A stretch of 64,000 nt of DNA from Timema cristinae. Taxonomy: Eukaryota > Arthropoda > Insecta > Phasmatodea > Timematidae. Under the pieces are notes generated by a model. It was not told where the DNA came from. It saw nothing but the letters and a program-made list of their open reading frames with translations, and ran no database searches. A program made the translations under genes and the position numbers. Positions within the stretch are counted from its first letter, which is position 1. Each line of letters starts with the position of its first letter. Of the stretch, positions 22,336 to 33,110 are shown piece by piece. The stretch covers positions 1,704,005 through 1,768,004 of the forward strand of contig JBCFYV010000012.1 of the NCBI GenBank assembly GCA_039000515.1, read 5' to 3'.

Positions 22336-24166
22336 CATTAACTGGACAGGAAACTCTAACGGCCGAAATTATTTGGGCCTTAAAAGTATGTATGCATCGG
22401 TCATTTTTAATACAAATCATGCAAAGATATCAGACTATTATTTAAAAAAATGTTTTTCGACAGTGGAATTGCAAAATGTTTTTCATTAAGAGGAACAAAA
22501 TGTGAATATATATGTTGTTTTGGCATTGCTCCTTATTTTCAGTCTGTACTCATGGAGAAGCTTAAGAAACAAGATTCATATGTTATGTTATTCGATGAAA
22601 GCCTCAACAGAAAGCTTCAGGAGAAGCAGTTAGATTACCCCATTTGCCACTGGTAAGCAGATAAAGTGCAGTCTTGTTACATCCATTCAGATTTCCCGGG
22701 CCATGATACTGTAGAAGATATGTTCACTTCCTTTGAAAAGTTGAGTTCTGAAATTGGTCTTCCGAAACAGTCTCTACTGCAACTATCCATGGATGGTCCA
22801 AATGTCAATTGGAAATTTTATGACCTGGTGTGTGACCAATTGAAGAGAGACACAAACATGGCAGTAATTCATACCTGCAGTTGTGGGCTTCATATCCTTC
22901 ATGATGCTTTTAAACATGGCTCATTATCATCAACCTGGGATGTGGAGCGAGCTTTATCTAGCCTCTATTACTTATTTAAGGACACACCAGCGAGAAGAGA
23001 AGATTACATGAAAGTAACTGATAGCAGTGTCTTTCCCAAAAATGGTTGTGCCATAAGGTGGGTTGAAAATTCAACTGTTGTAACACATGCTCTTGAAATG
23101 TGGCCTCATGTAACTAAATATGTGCAGTTAGTTACTGACAAGAAACTTTCCAATCCAAACTCCAAATCCTTTACAGTTGTGAAAGAAGCGACCAGGGATG
23201 CATTGACTCCTATAAAGCTATTAATATTTCAGCCAATTGCAAAACAAGTAGAACCTTTTTTTGACAATTTACCAAACTGATGCGCCAATGCTTCCATTTA
23301 TAGAAAGAGACATGTTGAAAATGCTTATAAACTTAATGAAGAGATTCATTAAAGAAGATGAAATAAATAAAGCAACTACCAGTAACAAACTGGTTAAAGT
23401 TGAAGTAGGGAAAAAAGAAAACCAGCTGCCAGTGACCAAAATAAACTTGGGTTTCGCTGCAGAAAACAGAGTCAAGAATTTGCTCCACAGAAAAATTGTT
23501 AAAGAAAAGGATGTTCTTCAAGTGTGAATGGAATGTCATGATTTTCTTATTGAAACAGTAAAGAAAATCTTGCATAAGTGCCCATTACAATACTCATTTG
23601 TGAGAAACCATAGTCGTATGGATCCTCGAGATATGAATGTGGATACTAATTGTGCAACCAAGTTTATGTCTGTGCTTAAGATACTAGTAGAGGCTAATAG
23701 ACTTCAGGAAACTGAATGTAATGCATTAATTTCATCATATAAAGAATATGAAAAATTGTGGTGTGTGATGAAAATGGTACTTATCCTATCACATGGGCAA
23801 GCAGAAGTTGAGAGAGGTTTTTCTGTAAACAAGCAAATAGAAGTGGAAAATATACAACAGCACACACTCATCGCACAGCGAATAATTTGTCAACAAATTC
23901 CATCATTTGGTGGTGTTACTAATATTGAAATCACCAAAGATATGGTTATTATCTCAGTTGCTGGTGCACGACAAAAGTGGCAAAGTTATTTGGAGGCGAA
24001 TCGAAGAGGGAAAGAAACTCCACAGAAGAATTCAAAAAGGAAAAGTTTCACAGAAGAAATAGATGAACTCAAAGCAAAAAAACAAATGCTTCAGGCTGAT
24101 GTAGACACACTTACCAAATCTGCTGATATAGACTGTCAGAGCAAGCAGAAACAACAGGAAATCTAA
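22336..24166 (+). pseudogene. hAT-type transposase core, broken
   Basis: Fragments in order are: TAEIIWALKV (22345), GIAKCFSLRGTKCEY, a segment with LFDESLN, LSMDGPNVNWKFYDLV and HTCSCGLHILHDAFKHG, and a long alpha-helical part. The C-terminal dimerisation block reads ILSHGQAEVERGFSVNKQ, and a Lys/Glu-rich coiled coil ends the protein. The SHGQA..ERGFS..K signature is characteristic of this hAT group. Lesions seen are a frame change near 22440, TAA at 22654, a +1 shift in a T run at about 23253-23259, and TGA at 23525. Two lesions are homopolymer-like and could be consensus errors, but the total favours a pseudogene. Confidence 0.85.
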
Positions 24167-24718
24167 CATTTGTGTCGAAGTATAACAGTTTCAGAAGAAC
24201 AGCACTGTGACATCAACAAGCAGCTATCTGATAGTTTAAATGGATATAAAAACATTTAAATGTTGTTTGGCCCGATATTTTTTTGTCTAAACTATTTGTT
24301 ACTCATTCTTCTGATTCTAGGACCTATAAATAAACCGATATTTTAATTATTGTTAGTACAAACATTAATGCTTAGACTCCTGTATATAAAATGGCGTAAA
24401 TGAAAAGCATGTGCCACCAGAAAACATTGTTAAATTATTAAATCCATACTCACCTTGTGGAATACTGAACCAATAAACCAAGGAGAGGGAAGTAAGTGAC
24501 AACAAAGTTAGATTTCTATTTTTATAGTCTTATATATTCATTAAATTTGGTGAAAAGTTATTGTTTCCTATCTGTTAAAAATTCAGTCTGGTTTATAATC
24601 CTTGACATGTTTAGCTTTTAGCAGTAGGAGAAATAACAGTTTTGGTCCTTGAAAAGTCCTTACATTTATGTTTCATATGTGTGTAAGAACCCTTTTACTA
24701 ACTTTAATATATAATAAC

Positions 24719-25549
24719 TAGAGACATGCAAAAGATGAGGTTATTTTGGGGGAAAAGTGGTGAAATTTTGTTCAAAAAGTCATAATATTATATGCTGAAA
24801 GTGATGTTATTATTTACATAAATACTAGTCAAATTAGTATTCATTATAAAAAGTAGGATAAAATTGTCTGCATTTTTAGTTCATATTGTGTATTTAACTA
24901 TTTATAAACATATTCGAAGAAAAATCAAATATAAATATGCACAAATGATTTCATGCTCGATACCTCGAGTTTTACAAATAACAATATTGAAATAATCGAT
25001 CATCAATTTATGTTTAAACCAAACAATAATAATACCTAAACATGTCGTCACAGAAGACTGTTATCAAATAAGAAAAATGGAATAAAAATAAAGAAGATTT
25101 AATTTTGCCAAACATGACCAACCACCTGTATAAAGAAAGGCCTGTATATATTAATGTCCTTGCATGGACCTAGTGTTAAATCTTTTAAAGGTTGAAAACA
25201 AAGAAACGATAGATCAAAATTTAAGTGTTGTAATGTGTAAAAGTAGAAATCATTATTTTTAATACTAACCTAAAAAAACCTAAATCCATGAAAATACTCA
25301 TAACTTATACCCTTTGATCTGTTTTATAACTTTAAAATCAGCAAAAACAGATACTATCTGTATAGACGGCAGCCACTTATTGCCAGTGTTACCACATGAG
25401 AAATTATATTGCATGAAATGGTATTTGACCAATTACAAATAAATTGTGTTTATTTAGAAAAAAAACTTAAATTCGTGATATTCAGATGAAAACAGTAGAA
25501 TTAGCACAAAAATTTGTGTTATCGCAAATGCGAATTTTGCTTGTCTCTA
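24719..25549. mobile_element. MITE with hAT-like terminal inverted repeats
   Basis: The left end TAGAGACATGCAAAA and the right end TTTTGCTTGTCTCTA are inverted repeats with one mismatch in 15. The interior is AT-rich and non-coding. No clear 8-bp duplication is present, so the superfamily is tentative. It begins 25 bp after the hAT element ends. Confidence 0.6.
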
Positions 25550-25899
25550 GTATAGCTTAAGGCTCCTGCCTACTGAGACGACTTCTGTCCATGAAATATA
25601 AGGTAAGGATAAATAATCCCAGTCCCTATCCTTACATCCACATCCTCGCCTGTACTGGCCCAAACCACGAAGCTATCACCCCACGGATCTTCATCTTCAG
25701 TTAGGAGTCTTATTTCTCAGTTTTCTTCAGGACAAGTAGGTGTTTACTTGTTCAAGTACTTGCAACATTAGCTATGTGTGTCCGAGTGGTGATTCAGGTG
25801 AAGGTATCAAGGTCCAATCAGTGTCGACAGTGAGCATCTAGCTACAGCCCATTTCCTCTGGTGAGCCACGTGATTCAGGTAAATCATTTGCAATATTAG

Positions 25900-26578
25900 A
25901 GGCCTCAGGATCTTTGGAATGATAACTCTCTGTTCTATACATAATATTCCATCCTAAATACTTAATTCCTCCCTATAAGGCCAGTATTCACGGATGAAGA
26001 GTGATGTCGAGTTTTTTCAGTTGGTCATCCTTCTAAGATACGATTAGATAACTCTTGTAGATCAGGGTCTTTCTGTGTGCTAGCTTGTATGTTAGTAAAG
26101 GTTGTATTGATAATATCTATACACTCTATCTCTTCTGATAAACATGTAGTTTGCTTTAAATCAGGGTTACAAGCAAGCGCATGACATTATGTCTGCAACA
26201 ACAAGTTTTTCCCTGTTTGTAAGTTACATTGATGTTTAACTGCTGCAGACACATCATCACCTATTTTAGTCTTTTTGGAGTACTTAACATAGATTTTCTA
26301 AATATTGGTCAAATCTCTCACAGGCAAACACTATTTCTAGTTTATTTTTCTCTGTGTATTTTTCATTTCGGGTTTTCTAAATGTTGTGAAACAAAAGTTA
26401 CAGGTTGTCCTCTTGTAGTAAAGTTGCTTCTAGTCCTTTTATACTTACATCATTATGTATCATAACAGGTTTATTTGGATCATATAACCGATGAACTTTT
26501 AAGGTTATTAAAACTTTTACCTGAGTAAATGCTTTTTCCTCTCTGGTTGTCCATTTAAATTGCCTGTAATTGGCTGGG
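25900..26578 (-). pseudogene. Gypsy A RNase H and connection region
   Basis: Reading from 26578 downward, RT thumb/RNase H residues include FKWTTREEKAFTQVKVLIT and YDPNKPVMIHNDVSIKGLEA, then FACERFDQYLEN. Further on, the pre-integrase linker shows QKDPDLQELSNRILEGWP. The first catalytic Asp of RNase H aligns with HNDVS. Several stops (for example near 26300 and 26270) break the frame. The order and motifs are those of Ty3/gypsy pol. Confidence 0.75.
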
Positions 26579-26585
26579 GTTGTTT

Positions 26586-26854
26586 TACACCATGTCTTAC
26601 TACCCATATGGGTTTTACACTTATTTACTTATTACACCCATGTTTTTAGGAATTATGAAGGTTATATTGAGAGAAAGTGTACCCGCATGTTCATGGAGGG
26701 AGAGTTGATAAGTATTTTGGATAAACCACCTTCACTGCACTCAACCAAGATTCAATCTCGATGTCCTTGTTATCGGTAGTCTGGTATATTACGAGAGTAG
26801 CGCATTAGAACATGTAGCCACCAAAGTGGGTGTCTTTAGCTGTTAACCGACATA
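26586..26854 (-). mobile_element. SINE-1 copy inserted in gypsy A pol
   Basis: The reverse complement shows the SINE-1 head (CCACTTTGGTGGCTACATG, then GAGATTGAATC B box) and body, ending in the GGGTAGTAAGAC block. The direct repeats GTTGTTT at 26579-26585 and 26855-26861 fit a target-site duplication. Gypsy A pol sequence continues on both sides, so the SINE is younger than gypsy A. Confidence 0.8.
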
Positions 26855-26861
26855 GTTGTTT

Positions 26862-27274
26862 GTATACCTCAGATAACCTTGGTAGAAGTTTAGCTAATTA
26901 TGTCACACAACCTAAAAAACTTTAAAGTTCTTATACATTTTCTGGCCAATGCACTTAATTTCCCAGGATTTGCTCTAATTCCTTTTTGGGATATCACATG
27001 TTTGAGGTAAGAAACTTGATCTAATTTAAATTATAATTTAGTAAGATTGACGGTCAAACAATTTTTGAAGATTATCATCATGGTCACCTAAAGCTTCCTT
27101 GTCTGACTCGCCACTTCCATACACTAGTATGTCATCAGCTACAATGCAACTTCCCTTCAAGATATCATGAAGACGTCTTTGATATTCTTCACTGGCTGTG
27201 CAAAGACCAAAGGCTAAGCTGATCCACTTATACCTTGAAAAGGGTGTCCTATACGTTGTTATATCACTGTGTCT
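26862..27274 (-). pseudogene. Gypsy A reverse transcriptase catalytic segment
   Basis: From 27274 downward the frame gives a stretch with RYKWISLAFGLCTASEEYQR and then ADDILVYGSGESDKEALGDH, covering the RT palm with the [YV]xDD-type catalytic motif (here VADDILVYG). It is the continuation of the segment at 28163-28340, split by the 880-bp palindrome. Downstream it meets the SINE-1 insertion. Confidence 0.8.
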
Positions 27275-27278
27275 TTAA

Positions 27279-28158
27279 CTATATTTTTAGAATTCAATAT
27301 GAAATAATTAGTATAAAAACGTATAATAGGAAATAAATTATGAGAAATTACAAAATTTTAAGTGAAATTACAATATTTAAATGAAAATGCAAAATTTTAC
27401 TCTAATATGTCAATATGAATTAATTAAATAGAAAGTTTGTTGATCATACAAATATGATTTAAGATATGAATCACAATTAAATTACACATTAAAATGTGAG
27501 TCAAGGTCACAATATGATAACTAGTAAAAATATGACAAGAAAACACAACTAATTAAACATATTTAAACATAAATTAAACCATATGGTTAAATTAGTATTG
27601 ATTGACTAGAGGAGTAAAGTTTTTAATATAATTTCAAAGAATCGTTAGGAAAAATTAAAATTTTAAGAAAGCTGACAAAATGTTAAAGTATATCATATTA
27701 GATTGAATTCTATTTTCTTATCTGAATTCCCTTGCTCCTTTATAGGCGTCATTGAGGTGGCCAATTATTTTAACATTTTGTCAACTTTCTTAAAATTTTA
27801 ATTTTTCCTAACGATTCTTTGAAATTATATTAAAAACTTTACTCCTCTAGTCAATCAATACTAATTTAACCATATGCTTTAATTTATGTTTAAATATGTT
27901 TAATTAGTTGTGTTTTCTTGTCATATTTTTACTAGTTATCATATTGTGACCTTGACTCACATTTTAATGTGTAATTCAATTGTGATTCATATCTTAAATC
28001 ATATTTGTATGATCAACAAACTTTCTATTTAATTAATTTATATTGACATATTAGAGTAAAATATTGTAATTTCACTTAAAATTTTGTAATTTCTCATAAT
28101 TTATTTCCTATTATACGTTTTTATACTAATTATTTCATATTGAATTCTAAAAAGATAG
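27279..28158. mobile_element. Long palindromic (foldback) element, two arms of about 400 bp
   Basis: The left arm (27279 to about 27688) and right arm (about 27768 to 28158) are inverted copies with very few mismatches, around an 80-bp spacer containing GGCGTCATTGAGGTGG. Both ends read CTAT(A/C)TTTTTAGAATTC inward. TTAA is present directly outside each end (27275-27278 and 28159-28162), so a TTAA target duplication is possible. The element is AT-rich and non-coding. It interrupts gypsy A RT, so it is younger than that element. The near identity of the arms suggests recent insertion or gene conversion. Confidence 0.85.
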
Positions 28159-28162
28159 TTAA

Positions 28163-28340
28163 TATTGCTTCCTTATTACAATTTCATCATGTATTTCAAA
28201 AACTGCTGTCTTTGTAAATTTCAATATTCCAGTATCCTTCTTTAGTGTCCACTGGAATTAATAGTCTTGCCTTTGTTAGATTTGGCATGATTTCTTCAAT
28301 AGTTGGAATTTGGAACTCAGACCTCTTTAAAGATCTATAT
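28163..28340 (-). pseudogene. Gypsy A reverse transcriptase N-terminal segment
   Basis: From 28300 downward the frame encodes a TIEEIMPNLTKARLLIPVD-like stretch, then KEGYWNIEIYKDSSF. This corresponds to RT motif A with its catalytic Asp (PVDTKEGYW). It ends at the palindrome boundary. Some positions differ from the usual family residues, and the frame has stops. Confidence 0.75.
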
Positions 28341-28567
28341 TCAAGTCTCTGGTTTGTCAACCAGGACTAAGTTACTGGTTCATGATGTTGGCTTTGTCAC
28401 TTTTTGTATCATATTGTTTTCTTTAAGTTGGTTCTGATTATTCCTTGAGTTTCTCTCTTAACGAAACAGGTGTATGTTGAGGATTCTTCTTCACTGTAGT
28501 TACTTGGAGGTCTATCTTTAATTTTTCACTTTCCTTCGAGGCGACCTGTTCCTTTAAATATAACTTT

Positions 28568-28794
28568 TTATTTATTTTTTACATCTTGTTGCATCAATCC
28601 CATTTCCCCATTTGTCTTGCTTATTAGATGAGCTTCTACCTTAATTAGACCTAATCTAATATAATCTTCCGACCCTAATAATGACTTTTCTTCATTGTGT
28701 TTTATGTGAAACTTAAGCTTGTATTTTGTATTGTTGTAAGTGAAATATACCTTTGCTAAACCTTGTGAGTGTATCGTTTCACCATTATACAATT
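28568..28794 (-). pseudogene. Gypsy A protease C-terminal part
   Basis: Immediately after the Sola-like insertion the minus strand reads QLYNGETIHSQGLAKVYFTY, then LLGSEDYIRLGLIKVEA. This is the C-terminal half of a retropepsin-like domain, with the usual hydrophobic LLG...LGLI block. Its N-terminal half (DSG motif) lies at 31606-31715 on the other side of the insertion, and removing 28795-31605 plus one AATT joins them. Confidence 0.75.
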
Positions 28795-31605
28795 GAGGGG
28801 TTGATAGCAAAAATCGGATTAGTCCAAAAAATAAATTTTTCAGGAAATGAGAAAAACTGTGTATCACATTTATCTTGATTTGGGAAGCACATTTTTTAAT
28901 TTATTTAAACCTGTGTGTCTAAGCATTCTTGGCTATCAATTTCACTAAGAAATATCAACTTGTTTGTCAGAAAATAAATAAAATATATTGGAAAATCCAC
29001 TTTTTGTTGAATTTTTGTTGTTGTTGCGGACATTTGTATAAAGGATTGTTATATAAAATGCAATAAAAATGACAACACTAAACAAATGTTAGGTGACACA
29101 TACACCCAACAGAAAAACTCACAAGAAGTGTTAGAGATTAGGTTAGGTACGCTGTTTCATAAAAGCAAGGAAATTACTCATTTTATTTTATTCCTTACCA
29201 AAGTATCATATTACATAATAGAGCTTGTGTAAAATTGTTAATTCTTTTTATCTATTTCTCTTCAGCCTCTCAATATACTCTCGCTTTATTCATCACAACC
29301 ACTGCTGTTGTCATCCTCGTCATTGTCTATGTTGTTGCAACTAGTCTCTCCAGATCCTGCAGCAACAATTTCCTCGTAAAAGGATCGGTTGGCGGGATTT
29401 TCCAAGTACTCCATAAGTTTGTTGAGATCTTTTGCTTTGGCAGGCTTAATCCCTGGGTTGTGTTTGTACAATGCAGGTACATCCAAATAAGGTTTGAGGG
29501 GTGGCCAAGATCTTACAATGTGGGTCGCCCATGGTCCATAATACGTATTTTTGATCCTCACAGTTTTGCTACCAATCTTGCCTCCTTTAACTTTAATAGA
29601 GGTTTAGGCGTTTTCAAAAAAAAAAAAATGGATCGGTAGCAGCTTTCATGTCTTTGAAGTCATCAAATCTCATAATACGAAGAGAGAATGGACTTGGATT
29701 CTTCTTTGGATTACGGACGGCTTCATCCTACTTGTAAGGCAATTCTGCTGCTTTTGTGATCTTTTTATAATGACCAATTAAGGAAAAATCTTGATTGTTT
29801 GGCATGTAAGTGTGACCTCTTACCGGGATGATATAAGTTACCCTGTCGAACAGTTTCAAGACATGGACTAGGCAGTATATAAAGTTAACCATTGTCTTAT
29901 TCTTGTTCTGTCCCGGGCACCCATCACTCATTAATACTAGCTCCTTGCTAAATTTTTCCTCTGCGATATTATTTATGTAATCTAAAAGCATAAAAGTGAC
30001 TTCATTTGGTCCCTTCTTCACCTCGTGTTCACAGTAACGGTACATAGAGGCTATGTTGTGTACCCCAAAGATGTTGTACCATAATTGGCGACTATAAAAT
30101 ATTACACTAGTTGCTATATGAGGGAGAGGTAAATTTTGCATAAAATCAAAAGTCAAAAAGAGAATGCCTCCTTGTTTTGCTCTTAAAGTGTATTTTCTCT
30201 TTTCAGCACGGAAAGCATCATCTTTCTTCAAATGTAGGGTTTTTTCTACTTCCAATCTATGGGTTTCTTCCTGTGTCTCAGCTGCTTTCAACTTGTGTCC
30301 CATGGAATCACAATACAAACGCGTATCAGACCTAGGGAAGCCAAAATGGATGATAAAGTTATTAAAAATAGACCAATAAGCTTTATAAGACACGTTGATG
30401 TGATATTCTTGAAGAAAGATAGCATGCATTTTAGCAACTGTTAAATCTTCTGAGAGGTATCTCTGATTGGGGTTATCATGTAGTGAATAATGCGATTTTC
30501 TAGTTTGAAATGAGTTAATATGACATTCTACAAGGTGTGTCACTGCATCAGACATCTTGCTTGGCCGGTTGTCATGTCGGCCACGTTTGTCTTTTGGAGA
30601 TTGGCCAGTCATAACTAGGCTCTGCTGTAGTCTACCGACTCTATGTTTGCTAACGCCATGAATACTGAGGAAAGCCTTGTGACAAACTGGAATATCTTTA
30701 CCTTCACAATGAACTTTGTATGTATAGGATGCTGCATGGTATTTACTCTCTTCTTCATTTGCAGTCTGTGCTCGTCTCCTGGCATTCAAACCACTCATAT
30801 GTGCATCTTGTTCATTCTTGTTATCCATTTTGTGAAAGTCCTCTAGAAGCTGCCTCCTTTGGGCCTCAGGTATTTTTTCGAAGCAGTGAAATCTTTAACA
30901 TCTGCAACATTTAACGAGTTAGGTTATGTTTACAATAATAACATAGTTCATATTTTTACCTAATTTTAATATTAACAACTTTCAAATGAAGGTTTTGAAT
31001 GAATATTTTTATGTTATATTTTATATGAAGAACAAATTTACCTGCAATCATCACCAGTAGTTCGTTGTGGCACAAGTTTTCCAACATGATTTATGTGTTC
31101 CTCTCCTCTAACTTTGGCATTTCTAACTGTGTCTTATTTCTTTTCTTTTGGTTTTATTTTTCGTGGCCATTGCATATCAGGAGCTTGTTCTTCCATTCAA
31201 AACGATAATAAAGTATCAAACATTAACACAGACAAATACTATTCAACACGAACAGTAACACTTTAAAGGAAAAAACAAGGCCAACTTGACACAACCAAAA
31301 CACACTAAACAAAACCAATGCCAACAATCACATAGTAAGTTCTACACTAGCGCCACCTTCACATAATTTTGCTAGCAAAAACTGGACCTCTCTAGGACGT
31401 CACCAGTTTTTGCTATAAAGGCTTTGGACATATCCACATCTTGCAGAAACACCAAATATTCAACCACAGATTTCAATGGTACAAGTCTTTTTTTTTGCAG
31501 AAACCATTTATACCATCAGATAGAGCTCGCAAAGAAGAATAAACTGCTATGATTATCTCAAAAATGATATTTTTGGACTAATCCAGTTTTTGCTATCAAC
31601 CCCTC
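28795..31605 (-). mobile_element. Sola-like DNA transposon with 36-bp TIRs and AATT duplication
   Basis: Both ends start GAGGGGTTGATAGCAAAAA, then two differing bases, then GGATTAGTCCAAAAA, a 34 of 36 match. The 4-bp direct repeat AATT flanks the unit (28791-28794 and 31606-31609). The insertion splits the protease region of gypsy A, so the empty site can be read from the host frame. Subterminal GCAAAAACTGG motifs recur near 31376. The 2.8-kb element carries a two-exon transposase gene on the minus strand with a few disabling changes. Confidence 0.88.
29286..31196 (-). pseudogene. Sola-like DDE transposase, two exons, lightly damaged
   Basis: Exon 1 (31196-31042) starts MEEQAPDMQW and has one in-frame TAA. 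A 149-bp intron (GTAAAT...TTAAAG) leads in phase to exon 2 from 30892, where CRFHCFEKIPEAQRRQ precedes the long frame. In the 366-codon stretch (30828-29728), numbered from its first Met, VCHKAFLSIHGVSKHRVGRL is at 48-67, TFDFMQN at 226-232 (candidate catalytic Asp 228), SDGCPGQNKNK at 301-311 (Asp 302) and RGHTYMPNNQDF at 337-348. TAG at 29728-29730, then a shift in a run of 13 T at 29617-29629, separate a C-terminal part ending with KDLNKLMEYLENPANRSFYE and an acidic tail. The family with SDGC.GQNKN is widespread in animals. Assignment to Sola rests on the 4-bp duplication plus these motifs. Confidence 0.8.
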
Positions 31606-31715
31606 AATTTCAAAATTGTGTTTGATTTGGATAATTTAAATGTACTATCCATTTCTAATATAGCTAGGGTTTTCTTTCCCAACACATTACAAGATGATCC
31701 ACTATCTATTAGACA
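31606..31715 (-). pseudogene. Gypsy A protease N-terminal part
   Basis: From 31715 downward the frame reads CLIDSGSSCNVLGKKTLAIL and then KLSKSNTILKL, ending at the Sola-like insertion. The D-S-G triad is the aspartic protease active site of the retropepsin fold, where gypsy elements have DSG or DTG. It is joined upstream to a Rep-A insertion rather than to gag. Confidence 0.8.
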
Positions 31716-31744
31716 GTTTAAAAATGAGATGGCACAGTGGATAA

Positions 31745-31972
31745 ATGATTTTATAATAATGGTAGTAGACCTAGGGAAAGAGGAAAAATGTGGGAGGAAT
31801 CCAATGCACAAAGGTGACATCTTCTTCCCTTCTTCTGTCTTCTACATAAGTAGTCACACACACATTTTAACACAAATGGAGTAATATTTCATCATTGTTG
31901 CCTTTATCAAACACAAAGAGAAGAGAGAATACATGTGACACATACACTGGACTACTCCATTTTTAATTTGTC
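31745..31972 (-). repeat. Rep-A repeat, minus-strand copy
   Basis: Matches copy 1 (433-700) from its AAAATGGAGTA start (31972) through GTTTGATAAAGGCAACAATG to the GTGCATTGGATTCC block, ending in an ATTATAAAAT tail. It lies between the gag and protease remnants of gypsy A. Confidence 0.75.
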
Positions 31973-32384
31973 TTTTTAAATATGATTTTAATATATTCGA
32001 CAGATAACTTTTGTAGTATTGATCTTGCCTGAAGTTGATAACTTTAAATTATTTTATAAATGTTCCATCGAGTTTATCTGTTGCATTCTGTATAAGTTAT
32101 TGATCTGTTTCTTGAGAATAGTTTATATTGCCAATAGTATTTATATTCATTCCCCTACAACATTTACTAACATTTTTATTATTTTTACACTTGTGACACA
32201 CCAGGCCGTATGCTGCACAACAGTTTGAAATGTCTCAACTTGATTCTTCTTTATATTAACTCTGCAGATTTAATCTTTTAGGCTTTTTATCATTGGTTTT
32301 ATAAGAATCAAATAGCAAAGCTATTATATTTGTTTTAGTGAGGATTTACTCGTATCTAGATATCTTATTCTTTAAATTGAAAAA

Positions 32385-32720
32385 TGACACCTGGGCATGA
32401 GAATCGAACCCGGGACTTTTGGCTTAGTATGCCAATGCTCCTGGGTAGCTCAGTGGTTAGAGCATTGGCGTATAGTAACTGTACTAGTGGCAGCAATAAG
32501 CCAACTACAGAGTTGCAGGTGGCTGCGTTATATGAAGCTTGTGATCTTAATAAATCACACATTTGTAGTCGACGATTTCCGCACGTCCATCATGGACTCT
32601 GCCTTAAAATATAAGTGAAGAATGACCCTGGACATGGGACGATTCCTAGATAGCTCAATGGTTAGAGCATTGGCATACTAAACCAAAGGTCCCCAGTTCT
32701 ATTCCCGTGTCCAGGTGTAA
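32385..32720. mobile_element. SINE-2 family, opposed partial copies
   Basis: The first part (32385-32440) is minus-oriented (B box as GAATCGAACCC). It is joined to a plus-oriented tRNA-like head, TGGGTAGCTCAGTGGTTAGA at 32452, without a B box. A second head at 32648-32720 has TAGCTCAATGGTTAGAGCAT and AGTTCTATTCCCG, followed by CCAGGTGTAATTTTTTC. A body block, GATTTCCGCACGTCCATCAT (32573), recurs in reverse at 57617 and 57445. These are SINE pieces and not functional tRNA genes, because acceptor and other stems are not preserved. Confidence 0.7.
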
Positions 32721-32849
32721 TTTTTTCAATTTTCAGAATGATTAAGTTTTTGTAGGAGAGTTTGTTTGGATATTTAGACTTGTTCTGCATTATTTCTTCA
32801 CTTTTAGAACTATACCTTGGGGCATTTACTTCTTCCTCTTGATGCAAAA

Positions 32850-33110
32850 TTTTTTAACACTGTGCATCAGCTAGCTGGTTCTGAGGTTCTACAGATATCA
32901 ATTTATGTTAAACCTGGTTTTGAAATCAACCTTTTCCTAATTTCATTATTTTTAATTCCTATTATAAATTGTCCTTGAAGAAACGCTTCTTCCAAATTTT
33001 GAAATTATTTTGTTTCTCTTGGGCTTGAAATACATTCTAAATGGTCTAAGATGTCTTTTGCAATTTTACGATCTGAATCCAGACCAGGCAAGTCTTGCAA
33101 AATCTTAAAC
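32850..33110 (-). pseudogene. Gypsy A gag remnant
   Basis: From about 33110 downward the minus strand encodes CLETFKILQDLPGLDSDRKI, then ILDHLECISSPRETK, and after a stop EEAFLQGQFIIGIKNNEIRK and RLISKPGLT. The last block resembles the gag core of Ty3/gypsy elements, where a D/E..L...FI.GI.....R..LL...LT pattern precedes the zinc knuckle. Identification is weaker than for pol but is supported by order and spacing. Confidence 0.55.

Larger units (their letters stand above)
19280..24693 (+). mobile_element. Decayed hAT-superfamily element with transposase remnants
   Basis: The proposed ends are AGAGTTTGTACAG (left) and the reverse complement of GTGTAAGAACCCT (right), matching at 9 of 13 positions. 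GTCCTTGAA motifs sit as subterminal repeats at both ends. The flanks CTTACTAC (19272-19279) and TTTACTAA (24694-24701) agree at 6 of 8. The interior contains a zinc-finger exon-like frame and a broken hAT transposase core in the right order. Ends are inferred and the element is dead. Confidence 0.6.
25900..33110 (-). mobile_element. Relic Ty3/gypsy retrotransposon (gypsy A) split by nested insertions
   Basis: On the minus strand, recognisable gag, protease, reverse transcriptase and RNase H pieces follow in the canonical order from about 33110 down to about 25900. They are interrupted by SINE-2 (32385-32720), Rep-A (31745-31972), a Sola-like transposon (28795-31605), a long palindrome (27279-28158) and SINE-1 (26586-26854). 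Every coding piece has stops or shifts. Neither LTR nor integrase was identified, so the outer limits are approximate. The protein style is the K02A2.6-like branch of Ty3/gypsy. Confidence 0.75.

Noticed and set aside
32441..32720. Functional tRNA genes suggested by TAGCTCAGTGGTTAGAGCAT
   Set aside because: B box missing or degenerate, no pairing acceptor stem, and the sequence continues into a dispersed SINE body.
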